A stretch of DNA of 14,167 bases from DTU018 sp029550685 (GTDB lineage: Bacteria > Bacillota > Syntrophomonadia > Syntrophomonadales > Syntrophomonadaceae), in NCBI GenBank assembly GCA_035412805.1, contig DAONVO010000057.1:1-14167 (forward strand), in the 5' to 3' direction. This document shows, piece by piece, positions 7,182-14,137 of this stretch. The notes beneath the pieces are model-generated. The model was not told the DNA's origin. It saw only the letters and a list, made by a program, of their open reading frames with translations, and did no database searches. The first letter of the stretch is position 1. The number at the start of each line of letters is the position of its first letter. The position numbers and the translations under genes are program-made.

Positions 7182-8423
7182 TTAATTTACGGTTTCCACA
7201 GCAGGAGCCGGACGCGATTGGGGCAGGGGAGGAATAAAACAGGCGGCGGCCAGATTTAACAGAGCAATGGTAGCGGCACCTGCAAAGACCCATTGTACGC
7301 CGAAATGAGCCCATACTAATCCACCTGCCATGGGAACCATCATGGACACAGCGTGATCAATAGTTTGTCCCATAGATAATGTAGGCGCAACGTCGCTCTG
7401 ACATTCAGCAATACGGTTTAGATAAGTAGCGCGGGAGATGTGTACCGCAAATAAAAGTTGGTCGGCGATGTAACAGGCCATAATAATGATCAGGGCAGTG
7501 GGGGCAGAAAACCACAGAGGGGAAAATCCATATAAAACACATATAATAACCAGCATCGTTGATTCCGCAAAAATGACTATTCGTTCTCCCCAGCGATCAA
7601 TGGCTACTCCCAGTAGAGGGCGGAATACCAGGGACAACGAGGTTCCGATCAGGCCAAGCATAGCAAATGTCTCCACATTGCAGTGAAATAAAGTAATCAA
7701 TACCCAGGGAGCGAAAGTTAAAAACACCTGCTTGCGAGCTCCGTATAAAACATTAAGAAGGTAATACAATGAATACCTGCGTTTTAATACAAAATTATGC
7801 TCAGGACGCTGCAAGGGAACCGGTTTGATCAAAGCCAATAGAACTCCAGCTGCCAGGGCGCAGCAGCCAGCTATCAAGAAGATGGTGCTGAAGGAAGGTT
7901 TCAGATGGGTAAATATTTCATAAATGAACAGCATACCTAATAAGGTGCCGAATGCTTCCAGGGCGCCAATGCGTCCCAGCAGCCGGCCGGCATGACCCTT
8001 GGAGGCTAGACGCAGGCAAATGGAGTTTTTTAATACCATAAAAAGGTGAGCGCCCGTACTCCACAGCAGCATCCAAACCACTACCATGGTCAGGTTGGGA
8101 GCTAGAAACCCCTGTCCCAATAGGGATACACAGACCATCATAGCAGCCAGCATAGCGATGCGGGTGTCCGGCAGGAATATTAACAGAGTAAAAATAAATA
8201 CCGTCAAAAATCCCGGCAGCTCCCGGGGAAATTCCAGCCCTCCCCGGGCTACTTCGCTTATTTGATGGACTTGAGCCAGGTAGTTATTGAAAGAAGGATC
8301 GTAAAAACCGGCATACAGGCCCATGAGCAGACTAGCGCCTGCAAACAGCAAAACCGGGCTCCAGTACTTCTGCAGAGAGAATTTCAAGGTCAACTGTTCC
8401 TTTCCGCACTTATACCCATTCAT
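7182..8423 (-). CDS. MFS transporter
   Basis: Predicted 413-residue inner-membrane protein with about 10-12 hydrophobic segments spread over the full length, typical of a major facilitator. The loop RPLLGVAIDRWGERI in the second half is the usual loop 8-9 motif, and RLLGRIGALEAFG is the corresponding region of the first half. A basic cytoplasmic loop (about 205-225, with KRRYSLYY) separates two halves. No substrate can be inferred. The ATG at 8423 has only a weak ribosome site; TTG at codon 13 (then KFSLQKYW) has AAAGGA 10 nt upstream and may be the true start. The gene is divergent from degV-like DNA to its right, sharing a 232-base control region, and convergent with the thioredoxin-like gene. 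Confidence 0.85.
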   Translation of the reverse strand: MNGYKCGKEQLTLKFSLQKYWSPVLLFAGASLLMGLYAGFYDPSFNNYLAQVHQISEVARGGLEFPRELPGFLTVFIFTLLIFLPDTRIAMLAAMMVCVSLLGQGFLAPNLTMVVVWMLLWSTGAHLFMVLKNSICLRLASKGHAGRLLGRIGALEAFGTLLGMLFIYEIFTHLKPSFSTIFLIAGCCALAAGVLLALIKPVPLQRPEHNFVLKRRYSLYYLLNVLYGARKQVFLTFAPWVLITLFHCNVETFAMLGLIGTSLSLVFRPLLGVAIDRWGERIVIFAESTMLVIICVLYGFSPLWFSAPTALIIIMACYIADQLLFAVHISRATYLNRIAECQSDVAPTLSMGQTIDHAVSMMVPMAGGLVWAHFGVQWVFAGAATIALLNLAAACFIPPLPQSRPAPAVETVN

Positions 8424-8586
8424 TGTACTCTTTTACTGTTAGGCTGTGAACTACCTGCAGGGTCCTTTACTCTTTTGGGAAGTTCAGTTCTAAATGAAGT
8501 AATACACAATACATTTATAATGGGGGATGAATGTCATAAACTGTCAATATCAGTAAAAATATTATGATAGGACGATGTTAACTAAC

Positions 8587-8615
8587 TTGTGTGGCAGCGG
8601 TAGATTTAGTAAAAT
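8587..8615 (+). promoter_or_regulatory. Candidate promoter of the DegV gene
   Basis: TTGTGT, a 17-nt spacer and TAAAAT (5/6 match), 40 nt before the start codon. The -35 box matches only in its first half. Confidence 0.4.
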
Positions 8616-8655
8616 CAGAAGGGATTAGACGGTTGTGAGGGGAAAGGAGGCTGCT

Positions 8656-9501
8656 ATGGCGATTCGCCTTTATACAGACAATGCCTGTGATTTAGACCTG
8701 GATTATCTAAATAAACTGCAGGTAAAAGTTTTTCACATGCCGGTAACCATTAAGGAACAAACCTACCGGGATAGATTAACTATCGATCCACCTGAATTCT
8801 ATCGCCTTATATCTGAACCAGGGGTGGTACCGACCACTGCCCAGATTACACCTGGTGAGTTCCAGCAGGAATTTGAAAAAGTAATAGCCGAGACTGACGA
8901 TGATATTATTTATATAGCCTTTTCATCAGTCTTAAGCGGGACCTATCAATCTGCCTGCCTGGCTCGCGATCTAGTTAATCCCCAGCGTATAACTGTGATT
9001 GACTCCAAGAGTGCCTCAGTAGGCTTTGGACTCACAGTTATTAGAGCGGCCCAGGCTATTGCTGCCGGAAAGGATAAAAGCCAGGTCATTGCAGAAATAG
9101 AAGATAATATTAGGCGTATTCAGCATTTGTTTATAGTGGGTAATTTTGAGATGCTAAAGCGCGGCGGTCGGGTTAGCTCTACCTCAGCGGCTTTAGGAAA
9201 CCTTCTTAATATTAAATTGCTTCTGCATTTTGTTGAAGGTGCCATAGTACCATTGGAAAAAGCGCATGGTTTTAAGAAAGCCCGTAAGAGAATGTTGGAG
9301 ATAATGGAAGAACGCGGCAGCAACCTGGCTGATCAGCTCATAGGTATTAACCATTCCAATTACTATGAGGGTGCTCTGGAATTAAAGGGTATGATTGAAG
9401 AACGATTTGGGTGCAAGAACTTTGTTATAAGTGAAATCGGTGCTGCTATCGGATCCCATGTTGGTGCCGGCACCATATCAGTATTTTTCCTGACCGAATA
9501 A
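8656..9501 (+). CDS. DegV family fatty-acid-binding protein
   Basis: Predicted 281-residue cytoplasmic protein of the DegV/FakB family, which holds a fatty acid for phosphorylation by the kinase FakA. Usual family features are present: YTDNACDL near the N-terminus (normally TDS), PTTAQITPGEF (59-69) and SSVLSGTYQSA (90-100) lining the carboxylate site, DSKSAS (116-121), LKRGGRVSS (167-175) and the C-terminal GSHVGAG (266-272). Length equals the family norm. The ATG was chosen because AAAGGAGG lies 5 nt before it; a GTG 21 nt upstream keeps the frame but has no ribosome site. No FakA-like kinase lies in the window. The next genes make phospholipids, which fits a lipid context, but a terminator separates them. 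Confidence 0.92.
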   Translation: MAIRLYTDNACDLDLDYLNKLQVKVFHMPVTIKEQTYRDRLTIDPPEFYRLISEPGVVPTTAQITPGEFQQEFEKVIAETDDDIIYIAFSSVLSGTYQSACLARDLVNPQRITVIDSKSASVGFGLTVIRAAQAIAAGKDKSQVIAEIEDNIRRIQHLFIVGNFEMLKRGGRVSSTSAALGNLLNIKLLLHFVEGAIVPLEKAHGFKKARKRMLEIMEERGSNLADQLIGINHSNYYEGALELKGMIEERFGCKNFVISEIGAAIGSHVGAGTISVFFLTE

Positions 9502-9524
9502 AATTTGGGCTATTAACCGCATAT

Positions 9525-9553
9525 ACCCCCTGTCGATTCAAGCAGGGGGTTTG
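9525..9553 (+). terminator. Probable terminator after the DegV gene
   Basis: Eight-base-pair stem ACCCCCTG / CAGGGGGT with a 10-nt loop, 23 nt after the stop codon. The tail is TTGCTGTT, T-rich but interrupted, so termination may be partial. Confidence 0.65.
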
Positions 9554-9565
9554 CTGTTCATAATG

Positions 9566-9596
9566 TTGGATGTTTAATTAATTGCCCATATATAAT
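9566..9596 (+). promoter_or_regulatory. Candidate promoter of psd-pssA
   Basis: A perfect TATAAT at 9591-9596, 56 nt before the psd start codon. The best -35 box is TTGGAT at 9566-9571, with a long 19-nt spacer, so the -10 box is the stronger part. Confidence 0.35.
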
Positions 9597-9652
9597 CGAA
9601 TTATGCTAAAGTAACATAGAAGGGCTAAATTACTGCTTCAGGAAGGGTGAGT

Positions 9653-10288
9653 ATGAAACATAAGGAAATAGTAGCTGCTGAGGGATGGGTATTTATTGCG
9701 GTACCTGCTCTGATATCATTAGCCTGTTTCATAGTATCCTGGAAAATTGCCGGAATATTTTGGGCTTGTCTGAGTTTTTTTTGCCTATTTTTTTTCCGCA
9801 ACCCGGAAAGAACTATTCCTGAAGGGGCTGGCCTGGTAGTTTCCCCGGCTGATGGCAGAGTAATGGACGTAACCAGGATTGAGGAACCTCTGTTTATTAA
9901 TGGGGAAGCTATTAAAATACGGATTTTTCTAAACCTGTTTAACGTGCACATTAACCGCATGCCGGTGGAGGGGACGGTTGAGTGTGTACATCGTGTTCCC
10001 GGATCCTACCTTCCTGCATATGATGTAGAAGCAGGTTACAAAAATCAACGCAACTATATCGGTATTACCAGCCAGGAAGGCCGGTTTATAGTGGCGCAAA
10101 TAACCGGGTTAATTGCCCGGCGACTAGTATGCTGGGTAACTGTGGGACAGTATTTGTCACGAGGAGAACGGTTGGGGCTTATCCGGTTTGGTTCCTGTAC
10201 TGAAGTGTATCTGCCTGGCCATGCGGATGTACAGGTAACTCCCGGGGATAAAGTAAGGGGAGGAAAAAGTGTTATTGCCAAGTTTTAA
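9653..10288 (+). CDS. psd: Phosphatidylserine decarboxylase proenzyme
   Basis: Predicted 211-residue proenzyme that decarboxylates phosphatidylserine to phosphatidylethanolamine. It belongs to the short PSD form common in archaea and many anaerobes, not the longer E. coli form. Two hydrophobic segments at about 11-28 and 32-48 anchor it. FRNPER, SPADGRV (Asp67) and NVHINR (His99) are family motifs. Self-cleavage should fall between Gly180 and Ser181 in RFGSCTEVYLP, with Ser181 becoming the pyruvoyl group. The ATG was chosen since GGAAGG lies 6 nt upstream; the in-frame GTG two codons before overlaps that site. The 3' end overlaps pssA by 20 nt, so the two are translationally coupled and supply successive steps of the same pathway. 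Confidence 0.93.
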   Translation: MKHKEIVAAEGWVFIAVPALISLACFIVSWKIAGIFWACLSFFCLFFFRNPERTIPEGAGLVVSPADGRVMDVTRIEEPLFINGEAIKIRIFLNLFNVHINRMPVEGTVECVHRVPGSYLPAYDVEAGYKNQRNYIGITSQEGRFIVAQITGLIARRLVCWVTVGQYLSRGERLGLIRFGSCTEVYLPGHADVQVTPGDKVRGGKSVIAKF

Positions 10289-10826
10289 TCTAGCCAGGGC
10301 AGCGTTGTTGGTAACCATGGGTAATCTGATGTGCGGATTTATTGCGCTAATCTGTATTACCCAGGGGCGTTTCACCGAGGCTTCTATATTGGTTCTGTTA
10401 GCCGCTGTTTGTGATAGCTTGGATGGCAGGATTGCCCGGCGGGGAAATGTAGTCAGTGACATGGGTAAGGAAATGGATTCCTTATGTGATATGGTGTCGT
10501 TTGGAGCAGTTCCGGCTCTGTTGGTGTATGTACAGTTCTTCTACCAGCATATGTCTCTGGCAGCCATGCTGGCGGCGTTATTTTATGTAGTCTGCGGGGC
10601 CTACCGCTTGGCTCGTTTTAATATTTCTCATCATACTGATTACTTTGTGGGCATACCTATTACCCTGGCAGGCATTATAACCGCTTTGTTATCCTGGGTA
10701 GGCAACGGGCTGCCCGGAGGGGTAATGATTGGGGTTTTGCTATTATTGGGGTGTTTGATGGTCAGCACCATTAAGGTTCCCAAGCCCCTGCAGCGCTCCC
10801 TCCCTGAAGAAGAGATATCTCTCTAA
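10269..10826 (+). CDS. pssA: CDP-diacylglycerol--serine O-phosphatidyltransferase
   Basis: Predicted 185-residue membrane enzyme that makes phosphatidylserine from CDP-diacylglycerol and serine, the substrate of the Psd encoded just upstream. The CDP-alcohol phosphotransferase signature DG-x2-AR-x8-G-x3-D-x3-D is complete: Asp52-Gly53, Ala56-Arg57, Gly66, Asp70 and Asp74, with the extra Asp49. Several membrane segments follow in the usual pattern. Length is normal for the Bacillus-type PssA. The GTG start lies inside the end of psd and has GGGGAGG 5 nt upstream. The stop codon overlaps the stop of the convergent glycosyltransferase gene, and no terminator is seen between them. Confidence 0.93.
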   Translation: MLLPSFNLARAALLVTMGNLMCGFIALICITQGRFTEASILVLLAAVCDSLDGRIARRGNVVSDMGKEMDSLCDMVSFGAVPALLVYVQFFYQHMSLAAMLAALFYVVCGAYRLARFNISHHTDYFVGIPITLAGIITALLSWVGNGLPGGVMIGVLLLLGCLMVSTIKVPKPLQRSLPEEEISL

Positions 10827-11875
10827 TCACTTTGGCTAGTTGATTCAACCGGGTGCAGCGGTTCTTTGAAGCCGAGAATGGTTTGATAAACCTGCAGGTA
10901 ATCCTCTACCATACGCTGGACACTAAAGCGTTCTGCCACCCACCGGCGGCATTCCCAGCGGTTGATAGTATCCAGCCTGTCAATGCTTTGGCAGGCTTCC
11001 TCCACATTGCTGACCAGGAAGCCGGTTTGCTGGTCGGCAATTACTTCGGGCATAGAGCCTTTTTTGAATGCAATTACTGGTGTTCCGCAGGCCATCGCTT
11101 CAATAACGCTCAAGCCGAAGGGTTCCTTAAAATGAATAGGATGCAGCAGGGCCAAAGCATTGCCCAGAAGTTCATTACGCTGGGCCGGGCCTACCGATCC
11201 TAGATATATTACCCTGCTGTTGTCAATATAAGGAGCTACCTGGCGATTGAAATACTCTTTATCCTGAATAATACCGGCCATAAACAGGCGGCGCCCGCAG
11301 AGCCGGGCGATATCAATAGCCTCCCGGGTACCCTTGTCAGGATGAATACGCCCGAAGAAAAGCAGGTATTCTCCAGGAGTATCCCGAAAGGTAAACTCCT
11401 GTAAATCTATTCCGTGGTAAACAGTAGCCAGATAGTGCAGATCCGGACTGCGATCAGCATCACTGATGGAAACATAATAACTGCCGTTTTGATACTCCCG
11501 GTATACCGGGAGTATTTTTGAGGAAGAGAATCCGTGGATGGTGGTCAACATTGGCGTGGAAACCAGCCGGGAGAAAACCAGGGGCATAAAATCATAGTGA
11601 TTATGAATCAGGTCGAACCGGTCAGCCTGTTCAAATAGATGGGCAATATGCAGGGCTTCCCATGCTTTAGGGTCTATTTGCGGATTTTCTTCATAGGGAA
11701 ACGGACAGATATACTCCAACCGGCCTTTGGTAATTGAGTCACCAGTAGCAAATAGAGTAACATCAATTCCCCTTTCCACCAAACCCTCTGTTAATAAGGA
11801 GACTACTCTTTCCCAAGGCCCGTAGCTGCGGGGAGGTGTCCGCCAGGCGATGGGAGCTAACATGGCTATCTTCAT
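10823..11875 (-). CDS. Glycosyltransferase family 4 protein
   Basis: Predicted 350-residue GT-B fold retaining glycosyltransferase, cytoplasmic. The N-terminal acceptor domain starts MKIAMLAPIAWRTPPRSYGPWERVV, the usual glycine-rich first loop with the WERVV helix. HNHYDFMPL (91-99) and TIHGF (112-116) follow. The C-terminal donor domain begins near YLLFFGRIHPDKG (170-182) and holds the EX7E motif EPFGLSVIEAMACGTPVIAF with Glu251 and Glu259, then SMPEVI. Sugar donor and acceptor are unknown. AAAGGAG lies 7-8 nt before the ATG. A same-strand glycoside hydrolase lies upstream beyond the repeat island, so the two may once have been adjacent. The C-terminal residues after about 335 are hydrophilic. 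Confidence 0.9.
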   Translation of the reverse strand: MKIAMLAPIAWRTPPRSYGPWERVVSLLTEGLVERGIDVTLFATGDSITKGRLEYICPFPYEENPQIDPKAWEALHIAHLFEQADRFDLIHNHYDFMPLVFSRLVSTPMLTTIHGFSSSKILPVYREYQNGSYYVSISDADRSPDLHYLATVYHGIDLQEFTFRDTPGEYLLFFGRIHPDKGTREAIDIARLCGRRLFMAGIIQDKEYFNRQVAPYIDNSRVIYLGSVGPAQRNELLGNALALLHPIHFKEPFGLSVIEAMACGTPVIAFKKGSMPEVIADQQTGFLVSNVEEACQSIDRLDTINRWECRRWVAERFSVQRMVEDYLQVYQTILGFKEPLHPVESTSQSD

Positions 11876-12040
11876 GCATCTTCTCCTTTCAACTGCGATA
11901 ATTGCAATATTATTTTTCGTGTCATCTCTGTGAAAGCAATCTTACCTGATTACTAGCGAGATGATGTGGGCATCGCCTCTAGCCTTCTCGAGACATCCTG
12001 TCCTTCGCCCCTCTTCGCTGACTATATCGGCCCCCCCAAG

Positions 12041-12065
12041 GTGCTCTTGGCAAACCTACTGTCAT
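12041..12065 (+). repeat. Direct repeat, left copy
   Basis: Twenty-five bases beginning GTGCTCTTGG and ending CTACTGTCAT. The same unit, with one mismatch (T/A at the seventh base), recurs in the same orientation at 12535-12559. The two enclose 469 bases that contain the foldable element. Confidence 0.8.
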
Positions 12066-12087
12066 ACTTCGTCTCCTGTAAAAGGAG

Positions 12088-12122
12088 TTTTCACAGCAAT
12101 TGTCACCTGTGACACAGGACAC
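12088..12122 (+). repeat. Module shared in inverse orientation with 181-215
   Basis: Aligning this segment with the reverse complement of 181-215 gives 28 identities over 35 bases by hand count. Both contain CAGCAATT-x-TCACCTG followed by ACAGG. The variable bases fall mainly in the centre between CCTG and CAGG, as in the loop of a conserved hairpin. Confidence 0.55.
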
Positions 12123-12145
12123 GATGAATGTAACATTGCTGCTCG

Positions 12146-12385
12146 GCTTAAGCAGGAGTATTGGCCGGGCGAGTGACGTACGACGAGCCGTTGCAACACA
12201 CGGTGAAACTGAGGGCTGCGAAGCGGAGCGAGAAACAGGATGTTTCGAGCAGCGAGGACTGAGTGCATGGAAGCCGAATTCCAAGCGGTCCGCTTCGCAC
12301 CGAAGCAAGCCGATGTGTTGCAGGCGAGGAGTCTTGGAGCGAGCCGGCTAAGACCCCTGCATCCTTACGAACACTCCTGCCAAGC
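12146..12385. other. Possible structured RNA or foldable mobile element
   Basis: About 240 bases with nested complementary segments. The outer helix is GCTT(12146-12149)/AAGC(12382-12385) plus GCAGGAGT(12152-12159)/ACTCCTGC(12373-12380). Next are CGTA(12177-12180)/TACG(12366-12369) and AGCCG(12186-12190)/CGGCT(12345-12349). The central long helix is TGCAACACACGG(12192-12203)/CCG-A-TGTGTTGCA(12310-12322), twelve pairs with one bulged A. Inside lie GCTGC(12215-12219)/GCAGC(12249-12253) enclosing GAAAC/GTTTC, and hairpins TGGAA/TTCCA (12268-12283) and GCTTCG/CGAAGC (12292-12306). I do not recognise it as a known RNA family. The coding strand of such an RNA cannot be decided, and a MITE-like DNA element would look the same. 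Confidence 0.5.
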
Positions 12386-12427
12386 TGTAGTTAGCTTAGA
12401 TCGACATAGAGATTGCCTGTGACTCTC

Positions 12428-12466
12428 GTTCGAGATCGCCACGTCGCTACGCTCCTCGCGATGACA
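12428..12466 (-). repeat. Dispersed repeat, second copy
   Basis: It shares GTTCGAGATCGCCACGTCGC and neighbouring bases with 73-98. Read on the minus strand it is of the TGTCATCGCGAGGAGCGTAG-type repeat, a kind I recognise as scattered through intergenic DNA of many anaerobes. It is imperfectly palindromic around GTCGCTACGCTCCTCGCG. Confidence 0.65.
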
Positions 12467-12534
12467 ATTAAGGAATTCTTTTTTTAGGCGATGACACAGC
12501 GCAGTTAATTTCATAGCAATGACATTTTGGAATA

Positions 12535-12559
12535 GTGCTCATGGCAAACCTACTGTCAT
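12535..12559 (+). repeat. Direct repeat, right copy, containing a gene end
   Basis: Second copy of the unit at 12041-12065. It supplies the last six codons (MTVGLP) and the TGA stop of the glycoside hydrolase on the minus strand. In the left copy the one differing base removes this stop. Confidence 0.8.
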
Positions 12560-13747
12560 CTCCCTTTTATAAGCCTTAAACCATCTTTGCAGGTTGTCGA
12601 TAGGATCATCATAAAAACGATCCGGATCTTCATGCAAAAGCCAGGAAGGCAGTTTGGGCGGCAAACAGGGTTTACTTGCCCAGGAACCCAGGGTGACCAG
12701 AGCCGGTTTCACTGACCCATCCCAGCGGGTTAATCCAAAGTACCGCTCATGGCTGTTTTCCTTAAGCGGCGGTTGGTCATACAGCTGGGGAGCATAGTCA
12801 GCAAAACACCAGCCAAAAGCACCTCTCATACCAGCAGCCTGCAGCAAGGGTAAAGATCGGCGATAAAAATCATCAATCTGATCTTCTGACCAAAGGGTTG
12901 TTTTAACTAGGTTATACTGCCCGGCTTTTTGTTCAATATGTGAGGGTTTATTGGGCCAGCCAAACTCCTGAAACAGCACCGGGGCCCCTCCCAGCCATGA
13001 AGTAATTATCCCCAGGAAAGGCAGCAGGTAAACATCTTCCTCATCCACCCAGGAAAGATAAAAGGGATAGCCGTGCATGCTTAACAAACTGCAATAACGG
13101 GCAACGTCCTGGGGCCAGAGGTGGCGGTTTTCTTCCAGATCTTCGGCGTGCATCCCCAGGGTAATAGCACTACCCGGGTGACCCTCATGTATAGCGGTGC
13201 TCATTGCTCTCAACCATTTTCGTCCAGCCTCACGATGGTTGGGAATACAACAGTTGGAAGATTCATTGCCCAAATCATAAATGCTAATGGCTGGATGTCC
13301 TCGCAGAACTGAGCATATCTTTTGGATCTGCAGTACCTGGGCTTGCTGTATTTCCTGGTCGTGGTAGAAATTACGGATGATTCGCATGTTTAGATTCCCC
13401 TGGCTGTAAACCGGGAAACGCTGGGACTGTTCCTTTGACTGCAAAGCCCAGGAAGGGATCCAATTTACTCCACTCATATGACCGCAAAAGAAGGTGGGCA
13501 TAAGACTGAGATTATGTTTAGCAGCCAGATCAGCGGTGATAAGCAGATTATCCAGGCTGGTTTTATTTACCTGGTCAGGACGAGGCTGAAAGTCTTCCCA
13601 GGTCAGAAATACACGTATGGTATTAATATGGTGGGAACTTAAACAGGCAAAGTCTCGCTCTACCTCGACAGCATCAAAGGCTTTCCACCAGTACATAGCT
13701 TTACGGGCTGGCCAGTAGTTTACCCCTATAATAAAGTTTTCCTGCAT
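12539..13747 (-). CDS. Clan GH-A glycoside hydrolase, GH5-like
   Basis: Predicted 402-residue TIM-barrel glycoside hydrolase, resembling GH5 and related mannanases/cellulases. IGVNYWPARKAMYWW at the N-terminus and INTIRVFLTWEDFQP (41-55) are typical of strands 1-2. YDLGNESSN places the acid/base at Glu162 after Asn161, SMHGYP (223-228) gives the conserved His/Tyr region, and LFQEFGWP gives the nucleophile Glu261. Both catalytic residues are therefore present. It has no signal peptide, so the enzyme should be cytoplasmic, unusual for polymer-degrading members and suggesting an oligosaccharide or glycoside substrate. The ATG at 13747 was preferred over the adjacent TTG because AGGTGG lies 4 nt upstream. 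The last codons lie in a direct repeat, so the native C-terminus may have been altered. Confidence 0.85.
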   Translation of the reverse strand: MQENFIIGVNYWPARKAMYWWKAFDAVEVERDFACLSSHHINTIRVFLTWEDFQPRPDQVNKTSLDNLLITADLAAKHNLSLMPTFFCGHMSGVNWIPSWALQSKEQSQRFPVYSQGNLNMRIIRNFYHDQEIQQAQVLQIQKICSVLRGHPAISIYDLGNESSNCCIPNHREAGRKWLRAMSTAIHEGHPGSAITLGMHAEDLEENRHLWPQDVARYCSLLSMHGYPFYLSWVDEEDVYLLPFLGIITSWLGGAPVLFQEFGWPNKPSHIEQKAGQYNLVKTTLWSEDQIDDFYRRSLPLLQAAGMRGAFGWCFADYAPQLYDQPPLKENSHERYFGLTRWDGSVKPALVTLGSWASKPCLPPKLPSWLLHEDPDRFYDDPIDNLQRWFKAYKREMTVGLP

Positions 13748-13764
13748 CAAGCCACCTGATAATG

Positions 13765-13793
13765 TTTTTAAAATTAGTATCAGTAAAATCCAA
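13765..13793 (-). promoter_or_regulatory. Candidate promoter of the GH5-like gene
   Basis: On the minus strand TTGGAT, a 17-nt spacer and TAAAAA, 17 nt before the start codon. It lies downstream of the terminator of the preceding gene, as an independent promoter must, but both boxes are weak and the leader would be very short. Confidence 0.3.
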
Positions 13794-13806
13794 TTGTATT
13801 AATCAC

Positions 13807-13840
13807 AAAATAAAACCGGGACCAGCCCAAGCCGGTCCCG
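13807..13840 (-). terminator. Intrinsic terminator of the DUF1858 gene
   Basis: Minus-strand stem CGGGACC / GGTCCCG (7 bp, 10-nt loop) followed by GTTTTATTTT. It lies 56 nt after the final stop codon of the DUF1858 gene, not after its internal TGA, so the transcription unit spans the whole read-through frame. Confidence 0.8.
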
Positions 13841-13895
13841 ATAACCAAGAAGCAAGGAAAACCATATCCTATCCTAGTTTCAGCAGTTATGTTTG

Positions 13896-14102
13896 TCAGT
13901 TAGAGGTATGGTCCTGACTACGAGATGCTTCCAGTTCTCTAATGAGATTATCCAGATCAACTTTTTTACCATGAGCAGCCTGCTCTAGAGACATCCAACC
14001 AGCACTTCAACCCAAACAGCGAACTCCCGCATCCATCAAAATCTTTTGCGAACCAGGTACCTGCTGCAGAATATCTTTTATTAAAGTACGCCGGGTGATC
14101 AT
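13896..14102 (-). CDS. DUF1858 redox protein, probable selenoprotein (TGA = Sec at codon 32)
   Basis: Predicted 68-residue cytoplasmic protein, read through one in-frame TGA (14007-14009). The sequence MITRRTLIKDILQQVPGSQ, then KILMDAGVRCLG-U-SAGWMSLEQAAH, then VDLDNLIREL matches the DUF1858 / hybrid-cluster-protein-associated redox domain along its full length. Family members carry a CLGC motif; here Cys29-Leu-Gly is followed by TGA exactly where the second cysteine belongs, giving CxxU. The frame is otherwise intact on both sides of the TGA and ends at a second TGA at the family's normal length. AGGAGG lies 9 nt before the ATG. A hairpin suited to a bacterial SECIS follows the TGA, and a terminator lies after the distal stop. 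The family's exact role is not known; a thiol/selenol redox or metal-delivery function is inferred. Alternative: a pseudogene or base error at one codon. Confidence 0.75.
13969..13990 (-). promoter_or_regulatory. Candidate bacterial SECIS hairpin
   Basis: On the minus strand GAGCA-GGC-TGCTC (13973-13985) forms a 5-bp stem with a three-base loop starting GG. The loop begins 27 nt after the TGA. Known bacterial SECIS elements have a small loop with a G in its first two positions about 16-37 nt after the UGA. The stem can be lengthened with C-G, U-G and U-A pairs across a mismatch and a bulged A. A competing fold (TGCT/AGCA, 13981-14004) places a loop nearer the TGA. Confidence 0.5.
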
Positions 14103-14137
14103 GGGATAGTACCTCCTGTAAATAAATGCCATAACCT

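Larger units (their letters stand above)
11876..12538. repeat. Intergenic repeat island without a credible gene
   Basis: A 663-base gap without a supportable gene: open frames on both strands overlap, lack ribosome sites and give arginine/serine-rich protein typical of translated repeat DNA. Contents in order: degenerate repeat-like sequence (11920-12040), a 25-base unit at 12041-12065 repeated at 12535-12559, a module at 12088-12122 shared with 181-215, a large foldable element (12146-12385), a dispersed repeat at 12428-12466, and GATGACA-type motifs up to 12523. Confidence 0.7.

Noticed and set aside
11979..12308. Open frame of 109 codons on the minus strand in the repeat island
   Set aside because: It is built from repeats, has no ribosome site, is rich in Arg/Ser, and overlaps open frames on the other strand.
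12185..12330. Group II intron domain V, RNase P or tRNA-like structure in the foldable element
   Set aside because: GAGCCGT recalls domain V, but the paired catalytic hairpin is absent, and no RNase P or tRNA consensus could be fitted.
12100..12351. Open frame of 83 codons on the plus strand in the repeat island
   Set aside because: It coincides with the foldable element, has no ribosome site and no family resemblance.
12539..12541. Whether the TGA ending the GH5-like gene is also recoded, as the frame stays open beyond it
   Set aside because: The codons after it are repeat DNA with no family match, and no cysteine position is involved.
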